Origin: JAWXBR01 sp046595995
Lineage (GTDB): Bacteria; Bacteroidota; Ignavibacteria; Kapaibacteriales; Kapaibacteriaceae
Reading direction: 5' to 3'
Length of the DNA stretch: 64,000 bases
Assembly (NCBI GenBank): GCA_046595995.1
Contig: JBKJNB010000083.1
Location: forward strand, 62,001 to 126,000
Positions 52,841-61,415 of the stretch are shown here, in pieces; the first letter of the stretch is position 1; the number at the start of each line of letters is the position of its first letter. Below the pieces are notes generated by a model. The model ran no database searches. It had not been told where the DNA came from and saw only the letters and a program-made list of their open reading frames with translations. The position numbers and the translations under genes are program-made.

Positions 52841-52846
52841 AGCGGG

Positions 52847-53500
52847 TCAGCCGGACTTCGTTGAATGCCCTGTCTTCTCGGTCAGCAGCATGATCGTAAG
52901 GTGGTCTAACTTTTCTGTCAGGAGCTGGACTTCGATTTCGGCCTTCAGGTTGACCTTGTAGTCGTTCTTTGCGCGCGCGCGATCCTTTGCTTCCTGCCGA
53001 TTCTGGCTCATCAGAATAATGGGCGCCTGTAGTGCAGCCAGGCAAGAGAGGATGAGGTTCAGGAATGTAAACGGATACTTGTCGAATGTAAACATCAAGG
53101 TGTTCGCCACGACCCAAACACCGATGAAGCACATGTATATCGCAATGAAGCCCCAACTACCACCAATCCAAGCAACCCTATCTGCTAGTCGTGAGCCAAG
53201 CGAGTCTTTCGCTTTCTTATCACGCGCTTCCTCTTTGTCCTCTTCGGCCGTTGGCGCGTCATTGATGAGCTCGTTGCCTAGGAGTGCATCGACAACCTCT
53301 CTCTCGGTAGTAGTTAGCTCTCTTTTACCGACGGCTTCGCGTAGTAATTGCTCAACGCGCTTCGCCTCATACTTGGCAAGTTCAGAACGGAGAATTTTAC
53401 TCTCATTGTCGAAAAGAGGATTTTCTTCGCGTACAAAACGGAAGACGGTAGGCGGAATGCAAACGCCTGGTACTTGTTCGTCGTGAGGTCTGCGATGCAT
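52847..53500 (-). CDS. DUF1003 membrane protein
   Basis: A 217-residue protein. The C-terminal half is the DUF1003 domain with two membrane helices (GFIAIYMCFIGVWVVANTLM; FTFLNLILSCLAALQAPIIL) followed by MSQNRQEAKDRARAKNDYKV. The N-terminal half is charged and cytosolic. The ATG at 53500 is preferred over a TTG five codons earlier. Function unknown in this family. It converges with the delta-60 gene across 6 bp and lies downstream of gyrB. Confidence 0.88.
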   Translation of the reverse strand: MHRRPHDEQVPGVCIPPTVFRFVREENPLFDNESKILRSELAKYEAKRVEQLLREAVGKRELTTTEREVVDALLGNELINDAPTAEEDKEEARDKKAKDSLGSRLADRVAWIGGSWGFIAIYMCFIGVWVVANTLMFTFDKYPFTFLNLILSCLAALQAPIILMSQNRQEAKDRARAKNDYKVNLKAEIEVQLLTEKLDHLTIMLLTEKTGHSTKSG

Positions 53501-53513
53501 AAACGTTCTTAGC

Positions 53514-53550
53514 AAGGGGCTGCCTGCACGAAACGCGCAGGCAGTGGGCT
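53514..53550 (-). terminator. Hairpin after gyrB
   Basis: CTGCCTGC at 53520-53527 pairs with GCAGGCAG at 53537-53544. It lies between the gyrB stop and the DUF1003 start and lacks a long U-run, so termination would be weak or Rho-assisted. Confidence 0.5.
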
Positions 53551-53557
53551 ATGACTT

Positions 53558-55579
53558 TTAAATGTCTAGGTTTTTCACATACTGAGCGTTGCGTTCGATG
53601 AACTCGCGGCGCGGCTCGACGTTTTCACCCATTAGAGTCTCAAACACGTGCGTTGCTTCTGCGGCGTTTTCGATTGTGACCTGCAGGAGTGTACGGGTTT
53701 CCGGATTCATGGTCGTTGACCACAATTGCTCGGGGTTCATTTCCCCGAGACCCTTGAAGCGACTAATGACGATGCCGTCTGCCGTAGCACCTTCCTCTAC
53801 AATTTCGGGCTCTTCGCCTACGACCACTTCTGGTGTCGGGTTCTTGGCGGCCTTCTTCTCGGCTTTCTCACGCCTGAAGCGCGCAATTACTTCATCGCGT
53901 TCCTGATCGTTGAATGCATAGAATTCTTGCTTACCCTTTTTGAGTTTGTACAACGGCGGTTGAGCTATGTACAGCTTGCCGTCGTTGATGAGTTGCAGCA
54001 TGTGTTTGAAGAACAACGTCAACAGCAACGTGCGAATGTGCGACCCATCGATATCAGCGTCGGCCATGAGAATAATCTTGCCGTAGCGCGCCTTCGACGA
54101 ATCGAAGTCGTCACCGAAGCCAGCACCGATGGCAGTGAGGATTGTGCGGACTTCTTCGTTTTCGAGCACCTTGTGCAGACGCGCTTTGTGAACGTTTAGA
54201 ATCTTGCCGCGTAATGGCAGGATTGCCTGGAACCTACGATCACGTCCCTGCTTAGCAGTGCCACCTGCAGAGTCACCTTCTACGAGATAAATTTCTGTGT
54301 CTTCGGGAGTGCGCAGCGAACAGTCGGCAAGTTTACCCGGAAGCGTAGCGCCTTCAAGTGCACTCTTGCGACGAATAAGATCCTTTGCCTTGCGAGCAGC
54401 CATGCGGGCTTCGAAGGCGTTCATAGCTTTATCGATGATGTGCTTTGCAGCAGAAGGAGTGGCATCGAGGTACTTACCAAACTCTTCGTTCATCACGGAC
54501 TTCACGATGCTCTCGGTCTCGCTGTTGCCAAGCTTCGTCTTTGTTTGTCCTTCGAATTGTGGTTCTGCAACCTTGACACTAATGATACAAGTAAGGCCTT
54601 CACGGAAGTCCTCACCCGTAAGGTTTGTGTCTTTCTTCAGCATGTTGTTTGCTGCAGCGTACGCGTTCAACGTGCGCGTTAACGCAGAGCGATAACCCGA
54701 CACGTGCGTTCCGCCTTCGACCGTGTTAATGTTATTTACATACGATAGCAGCGTCTCGGAGAAGCCGTTGTTGTATTCGAAACATATTTCCACTTGCGTT
54801 TCAACATCCTGCTCGTTCTTCTGAGTGCCAGTAATGAAAATTGGCTTCGTAATGGGCGTTGCATTGGCGTCGACATAACGGACGAAGTCCACGAGACCAC
54901 CACGGAACGCAAACACGTCTTTCATCCCATCACGCTCGTCGTATAGCGTAATCGTAACGTCAGGGTTTAGAAACGCTAACTCACGTAAACGATCGGAGAT
55001 CTTCTCGTAACGGAATTCGACGGTCTTGAAGATGGTTGCATCTGGGTAGAAGCGGACGTTTGTACCCGTCTTCTTCGAGGTGCCAACTTCGGTCACTGCT
55101 GTTACAGGTGCACCGGCATTGTACGTCTGCTGCCAGATCTTGCCCTCACGCTCGATGGTAACGAGTAGTACCGACGACAATGCGTTAACGCACGACACGC
55201 CGACGCCGTGAAGTCCGCCGGACACTTTATAAGTGTTTTTATCAAACTTGCCGCCCGCATGAAGTGTACACATTACCACTTCAAGAGTCGAAATCTTCTT
55301 TACAGGGTGAGGTCCGACGGGAATACCACGTCCATCATCCTGCACAGATACCGACCCATCAGAGTGAATCGTCACCTCGATGTTCGTACAGTACCCAGCA
55401 AGCACTTCATCAATTGAGTTGTCAACAACTTCCTGCACCAGGTGGTGGAGACCACGGTCGCCAACATCGCCAATGTACATGGCCGGACGTAGCCGTACGG
55501 CTTCGAGTCCTTCGAGAACCTTGATACTGTCTTCGCTATACCCTGGTCGCACTGCTACTTCTTCAATAATGTCTGACAT
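53558..55579 (-). CDS. gyrB: DNA gyrase subunit B
   Basis: A 673-residue GHKL ATPase/TOPRIM protein. VLEGLEAVRLRPAMYIGDVG begins the ATPase domain; EVVDNSIDEVLAGY and DDGRGIPVGPH bind ATP; the TOPRIM metal site is YLVEGDSAGGTAKQGRDR and ILMADADIDGSHIRTLLL; QLWSTTMNPETRTLLQV is near the end. The start is the ATG at 55577-55579 with AAGGAG upstream. It follows dnaN-recF-DUF721 in one run of genes. GyrB pairs with GyrA, which is not in the window. Confidence 0.97.
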   Translation of the reverse strand: MSDIIEEVAVRPGYSEDSIKVLEGLEAVRLRPAMYIGDVGDRGLHHLVQEVVDNSIDEVLAGYCTNIEVTIHSDGSVSVQDDGRGIPVGPHPVKKISTLEVVMCTLHAGGKFDKNTYKVSGGLHGVGVSCVNALSSVLLVTIEREGKIWQQTYNAGAPVTAVTEVGTSKKTGTNVRFYPDATIFKTVEFRYEKISDRLRELAFLNPDVTITLYDERDGMKDVFAFRGGLVDFVRYVDANATPITKPIFITGTQKNEQDVETQVEICFEYNNGFSETLLSYVNNINTVEGGTHVSGYRSALTRTLNAYAAANNMLKKDTNLTGEDFREGLTCIISVKVAEPQFEGQTKTKLGNSETESIVKSVMNEEFGKYLDATPSAAKHIIDKAMNAFEARMAARKAKDLIRRKSALEGATLPGKLADCSLRTPEDTEIYLVEGDSAGGTAKQGRDRRFQAILPLRGKILNVHKARLHKVLENEEVRTILTAIGAGFGDDFDSSKARYGKIILMADADIDGSHIRTLLLTLFFKHMLQLINDGKLYIAQPPLYKLKKGKQEFYAFNDQERDEVIARFRREKAEKKAAKNPTPEVVVGEEPEIVEEGATADGIVISRFKGLGEMNPEQLWSTTMNPETRTLLQVTIENAAEATHVFETLMGENVEPRREFIERNAQYVKNLDI

Positions 55580-55604
55580 CGCTTCTCCTTGTAAGCCCAG
55601 CTCG

Positions 55605-55883
55605 TTAACGCAGAACGATCTCTCGTATGAGTTCCGAGCCCATGCGGGCATTGAGTTGTGAACGTAATTCTTCGCGGCGCAGCATGAGTTCATTGCGCCA
55701 TGGGGCTTCATGCACATGAATGCGCAGGATACCGTTTTCAAATGACCGTACTTCGGTAAGGCTAGCCACACGCTCGCCTACAACCTCTGCCCAATAACGC
55801 GGCAGTCTCGATTTTTGCAGTTCGTCGGTTAAACGAAACCTCTGCACAACATCCTTCAACAGATCACCCAGCGAGTGCATCAT
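55605..55883 (-). CDS. DUF721 protein (DciA-like)
   Basis: A 92-residue protein of the DUF721 family (LGDLLKDVVQRFRLTDELQK; YWAEVVGERVASLTEV; ILRIHVHEAPWRNEL). DciA members load the replicative helicase; short Bacteroidota homologues are usually found, as here, between recF and gyrB. The start uses one of two ATGs in ATGATG that overlap the recF TGA, so translation is coupled. Confidence 0.85.
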   Translation of the reverse strand: MMHSLGDLLKDVVQRFRLTDELQKSRLPRYWAEVVGERVASLTEVRSFENGILRIHVHEAPWRNELMLRREELRSQLNARMGSELIREIVLR

Positions 55884-57028
55884 GCAGCCTCTCTCGTAAC
55901 CACACATCCGTTGGAAAGTGTGACAAGGCGCATGTCCGTGCCTTCAGGAACGAGCATCGCTATTGCCTCTCCATCGGTCGTCGTTACAAAACACTGCATC
56001 CCCATTGCCAACACAAGCTCCATCACATGTGCACATCGTGCACGGTCTAATTCGCTAAACACGTCGTCCAGCAGAACCACTGGACGTTCATTTGTTTTGT
56101 CGAGAAGGATCTCACACTCGGCAAGCTTCAGCGCAACAAGCAGCGACTTATGCTGACCTTGCGATGCTGTCTCACGGGCGAGTCCCCCATTCAGTCGTAA
56201 CACCATCTCGTCTCGCTGGGCACCAAAACACGTACTCCCTCTCGCCAATTCGCGCGGCATCGCTGCACGCGCTACTTCGTGAAGTGCCTCTGCTATTACC
56301 TCAACAGATGCGGAGGCTGGGTCGAGTGTTCCTGCCAGACTATCTGGTTCATAACTGATTTCAATTCGTTCTGCATCACCCGAAACGGCAGCGTATGTGC
56401 GCTGAACCCGAGGCGCCAATTCGTCTATAAACCGCGCCCGACGGTGGATAATCTCCGCGCTGCACTTGACGAATGCCGAGGTCCATACTTGCAAATCTGC
56501 GTCACCGATTCCAACTATAGTTCCACTGCCCAAAAGGGCATTCCGTTGCTTTAGAATTCGCCTCAAATCGTACAGTAAATCCGTGAATCGCGTACTCGAC
56601 TGTGCCATCACAGAATCAAGAAATGCACGTCGCTCCGATGGTGCTCCGAACGTAATGCTCTTGTGATCGGGTGAAAGCGCCACCACTGGCAGCGAGCCGA
56701 TGATGTCGCGCGGCGTAAGGCTTGTACCGAGACTTCCTTCGATGCGCTTCCGAGCCCCTTCCTGGACCCTTACCGACACCTTGTAGGGCGCATGTAAGTC
56801 GCGTTCGGCTTCAATCACAACAGTAAATCCATCGGTGCCGAATTGAACAAGAGAGGAATCTCCGACCTGAACGAAACTGCGTGCAATTGCGGCCATGCTA
56901 ATCGCTTCGAGCAGCGTCGTCTTACCCGATCCGTTAGGTCCGGTTAGCACATTCACGTGTTGTGCACATGCAAGAAGCGTTCGCTCATGATTTCGCATTT
57001 GCGACACCGCTATTGAGCGGATTACCAT
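55880..57028 (-). CDS. recF: DNA replication and repair protein RecF
   Basis: A 382-residue SMC-like ATPase with Walker A LTGPNGSGKTTLLEAISMAA, the signature SQGQHKSLLVALKLAE and Walker B RPVVLLDDVFSELD. It works in RecFOR gap repair. Its stop overlaps the DUF721 start and dnaN ends 9 bp upstream. Position and length are standard. Confidence 0.96.
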   Translation of the reverse strand: MVIRSIAVSQMRNHERTLLACAQHVNVLTGPNGSGKTTLLEAISMAAIARSFVQVGDSSLVQFGTDGFTVVIEAERDLHAPYKVSVRVQEGARKRIEGSLGTSLTPRDIIGSLPVVALSPDHKSITFGAPSERRAFLDSVMAQSSTRFTDLLYDLRRILKQRNALLGSGTIVGIGDADLQVWTSAFVKCSAEIIHRRARFIDELAPRVQRTYAAVSGDAERIEISYEPDSLAGTLDPASASVEVIAEALHEVARAAMPRELARGSTCFGAQRDEMVLRLNGGLARETASQGQHKSLLVALKLAECEILLDKTNERPVVLLDDVFSELDRARCAHVMELVLAMGMQCFVTTTDGEAIAMLVPEGTDMRLVTLSNGCVVTREAA

Positions 57029-57037
57029 CGGTGGGCG

Positions 57038-58159
57038 TCAGATCTTAACAGGCATCACAAGCATCAGGAGATCGTCGGCATCTGTACCTGGCGTGATGAG
57101 TACAGCGCGGATAGGCGTTGAGAACGTCATGCGCACATTCAAATCGGGATCATCATCGGTAGTAATGTTCTTTATAGCTTCTTCGAGGAAACGATAATTG
57201 AATCCTACCTCGAACGACTCCGCCGAAAAATCGCACGGAATGGTTTCCGTCCCCTTGCCTCCAGAATCTTCGTCTTCCGAATGCACTGCCATCGTCTTAT
57301 CGCTGATGCGGAAGCGCACGTGACGCGTGTTTGTGTTTGCAAACAGCGAGACACGTTTGATTGCACTCAGCACTTCGCGCTGATTAATCGTCAGCGTCTT
57401 GTCGTTGTCCGATGGAATTACGTTCTGATACGGCGGATACTTCTCATCGATGATCCGCGTTGTAATCGTAAGCGATCCGATAGAGAAGCGGGCGTGTGTT
57501 CTGCTTATCTCCATCGCAACATCACTGTCGACCTTACGCAACAGTTCTACGGCACGCGCCGGAACAATTGCTTCCAAGGCAGCAGGGAAGGGGCTTCCCG
57601 AAGGGGCTGTTACAATAACGCGCGACAAACGGAAGCCATCGGTGGCAACGGCAGTTGCAGTTTCGCCCTGGAATTGAAAGAAGACACCCGTCATACTCGG
57701 ACGATATTCTTCAGTCGATACAGCGAACACTGTCTTGTTGGCCATGCGCGTCATGTCTTCTTTGCGCAGCGATGCCTTTGTCGATTCTGGGAATTGCGGA
57801 ATCGTTGGGAACTCATTCGCATCGAGCCCCTTCATCTCATACGTTCCTGTCGGTGTGCGCACAGAAATGAGATGGGCATCTTCATCGGTCGTAATTTCTA
57901 CGGTCCCTGCGTTGCCAAGCTCCTTGATCAGGTCCGTGAACTGCCTCGCCGGAACGAGTAACGCTCCGTCCTTCTCGCCGGACACAGGTATGCCTAACGA
58001 AATGGTGATCTCTTGGTCGGTAGATGTGAACGTTAGTTCGCTACCTACAAGAGATGTGTACACGTGTTCGAGAACCGGAATGGTTGATTTCGCCGGGATG
58101 GCCGGGAGAATCTTCTGGAGAGCTCGTTGAAGTTCGGGCAACGCGACAGTAAACTTCAT
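57038..58159 (-). CDS. dnaN: DNA polymerase III beta sliding clamp
   Basis: A 373-residue three-domain clamp: MKFTVALPELQRALQKILPA at the start, RPSMTGVFFQFQGETATAVATDGFRLS in the middle (quoted here as RPSMTGVFF and ATDGFRLS), and VLITPGTDADDLLMLVMPVKI shortened to DADDLLMLVMPVKI at the C-terminus. It encircles DNA and tethers polymerase. It is the first gene of dnaN-recF-DUF721-gyrB. The usual dnaA is not upstream; the neighbouring gene is psd in the opposite direction. Confidence 0.97.
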   Translation of the reverse strand: MKFTVALPELQRALQKILPAIPAKSTIPVLEHVYTSLVGSELTFTSTDQEITISLGIPVSGEKDGALLVPARQFTDLIKELGNAGTVEITTDEDAHLISVRTPTGTYEMKGLDANEFPTIPQFPESTKASLRKEDMTRMANKTVFAVSTEEYRPSMTGVFFQFQGETATAVATDGFRLSRVIVTAPSGSPFPAALEAIVPARAVELLRKVDSDVAMEISRTHARFSIGSLTITTRIIDEKYPPYQNVIPSDNDKTLTINQREVLSAIKRVSLFANTNTRHVRFRISDKTMAVHSEDEDSGGKGTETIPCDFSAESFEVGFNYRFLEEAIKNITTDDDPDLNVRMTFSTPIRAVLITPGTDADDLLMLVMPVKI

Positions 58160-58204
58160 ACGCCGAAGTAGGCCTGGGGAAGGGTTGGAACGGGGCTAAA
58201 TGCC

Positions 58205-58212
58205 TAAATTCG
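58205..58212 (+). promoter_or_regulatory. Candidate -7 box in the dnaN-psd intergenic region
   Basis: TAAATTCG lies 53 bp before the psd ATG. The surrounding CCTAAATTCGAAGG contains the short palindrome TTCGAA. No DnaA-box cluster is seen in the 106-bp gap. Confidence 0.35.
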
Positions 58213-58265
58213 AAGGGCGAATCTACGAAGAACACCATGACCTTACAATCCGCTTCGGGACCTGA

Positions 58266-58940
58266 ATGCTGACGCCCTATGGGCATGACAACGCCTTTTT
58301 GATGTTAGGCGTTGGTATTGCTCTCCTACTTCTCTCAATAACGATTCCGTGGGCCATCCTAGCAATAATCGCTGCTCTGTTAGGCGTGCTGATTATTGCC
58401 TTTACATTGTGGTTCTTTCGAGATCCCGTGCGCGCCCTGCATCCCGACGCAGAACGCGACAGCGCTCTTATCGTATCGCCCGCAGACGGCACTGTGACAG
58501 AGGTTTTTGCAATTGAACGGTCTGTGGAACTGCGCGGACCTGCTACGCAGATCAGCATTTTTCTATCTCCTCTCGACGTACACGTCAATCGCTACCCAGC
58601 GTCGGGCACAATCGTCGACGCTCAATACATCGCTGGCAAGTACCTGATGGCGTTCGAACCGAAGTCGAGCGAGGAAAATGAACGCAGCGTTTTCATTCTG
58701 CGAACTGCATTCGGCGACATCCTGTACAAACAAATCACCGGTTTTCTCGCGCGACGTATCGTTTACGATACAAAGCTGGGGGACGTTGTACGGGCTGGTG
58801 AACGCTTCGGCATGATGAAATTCGGCTCTCGCATGGACATTGTCCTTCCCGCATCTGCAGAGGTTTTTGTTAAAGTGGGGCAGAAAGTGGTCGGCGCACA
58901 CACGCTTCTGGCGAAGTTGCACCCAGAGGCCACCTCTTAA
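58266..58940 (+). CDS. psd: Phosphatidylserine decarboxylase proenzyme
   Basis: A 224-residue protein of the short, one-helix-pair PSD type. Two membrane helices (GVGIALLLLSITIPWAILA; AALLGVLIIAFTLWF) precede the catalytic part: IVSPADGTVTEV, SIFLSPLDVHVNRYP, and the self-cleavage region RFGMMKFGSRMDIVLP where the Gly-Ser bond gives the pyruvoyl group. It makes phosphatidylethanolamine from phosphatidylserine. pssA starts 3 bp downstream, so both steps of the pathway are co-expressed. Confidence 0.94.
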   Translation: MLTPYGHDNAFLMLGVGIALLLLSITIPWAILAIIAALLGVLIIAFTLWFFRDPVRALHPDAERDSALIVSPADGTVTEVFAIERSVELRGPATQISIFLSPLDVHVNRYPASGTIVDAQYIAGKYLMAFEPKSSEENERSVFILRTAFGDILYKQITGFLARRIVYDTKLGDVVRAGERFGMMKFGSRMDIVLPASAEVFVKVGQKVVGAHTLLAKLHPEATS

Positions 58941-58943
58941 TCC

Positions 58944-59705
58944 ATGCGTGTTACCCGCTCCATCGTTCCGAACCTGTTTACACTCGCAAATCTGTTTTGC
59001 GGGTTTGCTGCAATTATTGCCGCTACCGACGGGCAACCGCAGCGCGCTGTAGTACTCATTCTTACAGCAGGCCTCTTTGACATGCTCGATGGCGTTGTCG
59101 CTCGCCTTACTCGCAGCACGAGTGAGTTTGGAGTCGAGCTCGACTCGTTATGCGACGCTGTCTCGTTCGGCGTAGCCCCTTCGATCCTCATTTATAGCGT
59201 GTACTTTCACGAGCTCAACCAGTGGGGCGTACTGCTTGCGTCGTTACCAGCACTTGCTGGCGTTCTCCGGCTTGCACGCTTCAACGTGCAGTTAACAAGC
59301 ATGGAAGACAAGCTCTATTTCCGGGGAATGCCCATCCCGGCAGGTGCGTTTGTTCTGGCCTCATACGTGTTGTTTGTACACCTAGGCGTTGACCTTCCAG
59401 AGGAATGGAAGCCCACGGGCATTCTCATCACGACGCTCCTAACTGCCGCAGCAATGGTAAGCACCATTAAGTACGACAACCTGCCCCGGCCGACAATGCG
59501 CGCGCTCCGCCAGCGCCCAGTGGTTTTTCTCGTATTTTTGGTTGGTGTTATAGCCTCGCTGGTAACGGCAGGCCGTGCCATCTTCCCGTTCATGATGCTT
59601 TACATGATTGGTGGCGCCATTCGGCACGTTGTTCTGTTAATGCGCGAGCGAACAGATGACGACGACACACTCGAAGAACCGGATCCCGATCCGTTCGAAC
59701 TCTGA
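58944..59705 (+). CDS. pssA: CDP-diacylglycerol-serine O-phosphatidyltransferase
   Basis: A 253-residue integral membrane protein of the CDP-alcohol phosphatidyltransferase family. The catalytic motif reads DMLDGVVARLTRSTSEFGVE followed by LDSLCD (family D-G-x2-A-R-x8-G-x3-D-x3-D). About seven hydrophobic segments follow. It forms phosphatidylserine, the substrate of the psd product encoded just upstream. The C-terminus is acidic. Confidence 0.95.
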   Translation: MRVTRSIVPNLFTLANLFCGFAAIIAATDGQPQRAVVLILTAGLFDMLDGVVARLTRSTSEFGVELDSLCDAVSFGVAPSILIYSVYFHELNQWGVLLASLPALAGVLRLARFNVQLTSMEDKLYFRGMPIPAGAFVLASYVLFVHLGVDLPEEWKPTGILITTLLTAAAMVSTIKYDNLPRPTMRALRQRPVVFLVFLVGVIASLVTAGRAIFPFMMLYMIGGAIRHVVLLMRERTDDDDTLEEPDPDPFEL

Positions 59706-59716
59706 GGCCGGCCCAT

Positions 59717-59989
59717 ATGAAGACATACACTGCACACGTTACCGTTTCTCTGCGCAAGGCCATCCTAGACGTGCAGGGGAAAACTGTCGAGCACGCGCTT
59801 CACAGTCTGCACATGCCTGCTCTGGGCAACGTGCGCATTGGCAAACACATCGAACTCGATGTACAGGCTCCAGACCCCGAGCGTGCCCTCGAGCTCGTTA
59901 CCGACGCCTGCAAAAAACTTCTCGCAAACCCCGTCATGGAAGACTATCACGTCCGCCTAGAAGAATCCCACACAAACGGTGTGCGATGA
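59717..59989 (+). CDS. purS: Phosphoribosylformylglycinamidine synthase subunit PurS
   Basis: A 90-residue protein (KTYTAHVTVSLRKAILDVQG; NVRIGKHIELDVQAPD) that bridges PurQ and PurL in the FGAM synthase complex of purine synthesis. Size is usual. purQ follows after 37 bp. purL is not in the window. Confidence 0.9.
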   Translation: MKTYTAHVTVSLRKAILDVQGKTVEHALHSLHMPALGNVRIGKHIELDVQAPDPERALELVTDACKKLLANPVMEDYHVRLEESHTNGVR

Positions 59990-60026
59990 ACAACGCCCGT
60001 AGATGTAAGACCATCGGACGCGCCTC

Positions 60027-60740
60027 ATGAACATTGGCGTTGTATCATTCCCCGGTTCGAACTGTGATGCCGATGCTCGATTTGCATCTGCACTCGATGG
60101 CAGTACCGTGCATGCATTGTGGCATAAGGGCCCATCCGTTCCGTCAGGCCCCGACCTCATCATCCTCCCGGGCGGATTCTCCTACGGCGACTACCTGAGA
60201 ACCGGTGCCATTGCCAGGTTCTCACCGATCATGAACGAGGTTGTGAAGCACGCTAATCGCGGTGGACTCGTCCTGGGCATCTGCAATGGCTTCCAGATTC
60301 TTACCGAGGCTGGTCTGCTTCCAGGTGCGCTAATCCGTAACGCCTCGCTCTCGTTCGTATGCAAGACGGTGCATTTAAAGGTCGAAAACCATTCAACCGC
60401 ATTCACGTCGGCGACATCGAAAGGCGCGATCCTTGCAATTCCAATTGCCCATGGCGACGGCAGGTATACGGCGACGGAAGAAACATTGAATCGTCTCGAA
60501 GACGGACAGCAAATTTTGTATCGATACTGTAACGTGCAGGGTTCTGTTGTTGAAAATGCCAATCCCAACGGGAGCCTTCGCAACATTGCTGGCATTATGA
60601 ATGAAGGGGGCAACGTCATGGGTCTGATGCCCCACCCTGAACGCGCTTCAGATGCCGTTCTCGGATCGACCGACGGATTAACGGTGTTCGAGAGCATGTC
60701 TATGCACGTAGGCAGCCATGCGCCGGCAGCCGTAGCCTAA
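60027..60740 (+). CDS. purQ: Phosphoribosylformylglycinamidine synthase subunit PurQ
   Basis: A 237-residue class I glutamine amidotransferase. The nucleophile is in LGICNGFQIL and the His-Glu pair in GLMPHPERASD; the opening NIGVVSFPGSNCDADARFA is typical. It supplies ammonia to PurL. It follows purS. Confidence 0.95.
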   Translation: MNIGVVSFPGSNCDADARFASALDGSTVHALWHKGPSVPSGPDLIILPGGFSYGDYLRTGAIARFSPIMNEVVKHANRGGLVLGICNGFQILTEAGLLPGALIRNASLSFVCKTVHLKVENHSTAFTSATSKGAILAIPIAHGDGRYTATEETLNRLEDGQQILYRYCNVQGSVVENANPNGSLRNIAGIMNEGGNVMGLMPHPERASDAVLGSTDGLTVFESMSMHVGSHAPAAVA

Positions 60741-60764
60741 CACGAATTTTCTTAAGGAGCTATC

Positions 60765-60971
60765 ATGCCGAACATCGGACTTCCCGAACTGCTGATTATC
60801 GCACTCGTGCTTGTTCTTCTCTTTGGTGCACGCAAAATTCCTGAGCTCATGAAGGGGCTTGGCTCTGGCATTAAGGAATTCAAGAAAGCAGCCAGCGGCG
60901 ACGAAGACAAGCCAACGCCGCCCCCTTCGACCCCTATGCCCCCTTCGACCCCTACCAGCACCACTCCGTAA
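60765..60971 (+). CDS. tatA: Twin-arginine translocase protein TatA
   Basis: A 68-residue TatA/E-type protein: one membrane helix (LPELLIIALVLVLLFGARKI) and an amphipathic helix (PELMKGLGSGIKEFKKA). The tail is a proline/serine/threonine repeat produced by an 18-bp tandem duplication. AAGGAG precedes the ATG. It forms the Tat pore with the product of the next gene; tatC is not in the window. Confidence 0.93.
   Translation: MPNIGLPELLIIALVLVLLFGARKIPELMKGLGSGIKEFKKAASGDEDKPTPPPSTPMPPSTPTSTTP
60921..60956. repeat. 18-bp tandem duplication in the tatA tail
   Basis: CCCCCTTCGACCCCTATG is followed directly by CCCCCTTCGACCCCTACC. It encodes a duplicated Pro-Pro-Ser-Thr-Pro segment and keeps the frame. 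Confidence 0.9.
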
Positions 60972-60989
60972 CCGCCGAAGGCCGCACGT

Positions 60990-61415
60990 ATGTTCGATGT
61001 TGGTGGCGGTGAGTTGATCATCATTCTTCTGTTTGTTCTTCTGCTGTTTGGCCCGAAGAAGATTCCCGAATTCGCCCAAATGGTGGGCAAGGGTCTTCGG
61101 AAATTCCGAATGGCACAAGAGGAGCTTACACAGCAGATTCGCGACATATCTGCAGAAGCTGCTATTACCGAAGATCAGATTGGCAGGAAAGCATCAACGC
61201 CAACGCGTGTTGATGTAACCCAACCCATCAAAGTACCAGAGCACGCCGAAGAAACGCAACCAGTCGTAGTGCTAAAGCCAGCCGAAGACGCGGTGGCGAG
61301 AGAAGCTTCAATACACAGGGCAGTGTTTGGTGCAGACGCACCACTCGATTTCGGCGATGCCCACCCTCCGTCAAGTAGTGCTCCGTCTGACGAACGCGAA
61401 GGTTCTCCGTCATGA
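60990..61415 (+). CDS. Twin-arginine translocase TatA/TatB-type protein
   Basis: A 141-residue protein with a TatA/B-like helix (GGGELIIILLFVLLLFGPKK) and amphipathic segment (KIPEFAQMVGKGLRKFRMAQ), plus a long polar tail. The Phe-Gly-Pro hinge fits both TatA and TatB; the length is closer to TatB. It follows tatA by 18 bp and overlaps the gatA start (ATGA). Confidence 0.87.
   Translation: MFDVGGGELIIILLFVLLLFGPKKIPEFAQMVGKGLRKFRMAQEELTQQIRDISAEAAITEDQIGRKASTPTRVDVTQPIKVPEHAEETQPVVVLKPAEDAVAREASIHRAVFGADAPLDFGDAHPPSSSAPSDEREGSPS

Noticed and set aside
57281..57961. 226-codon plus-strand ORF inside dnaN
   Set aside because: It is antisense to a clear dnaN with full-length homology; composition is not protein-like.
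58160..58265. Replication origin between dnaN and psd
   Set aside because: The gap is short and I see no DnaA-box cluster or AT-rich unwinding element.
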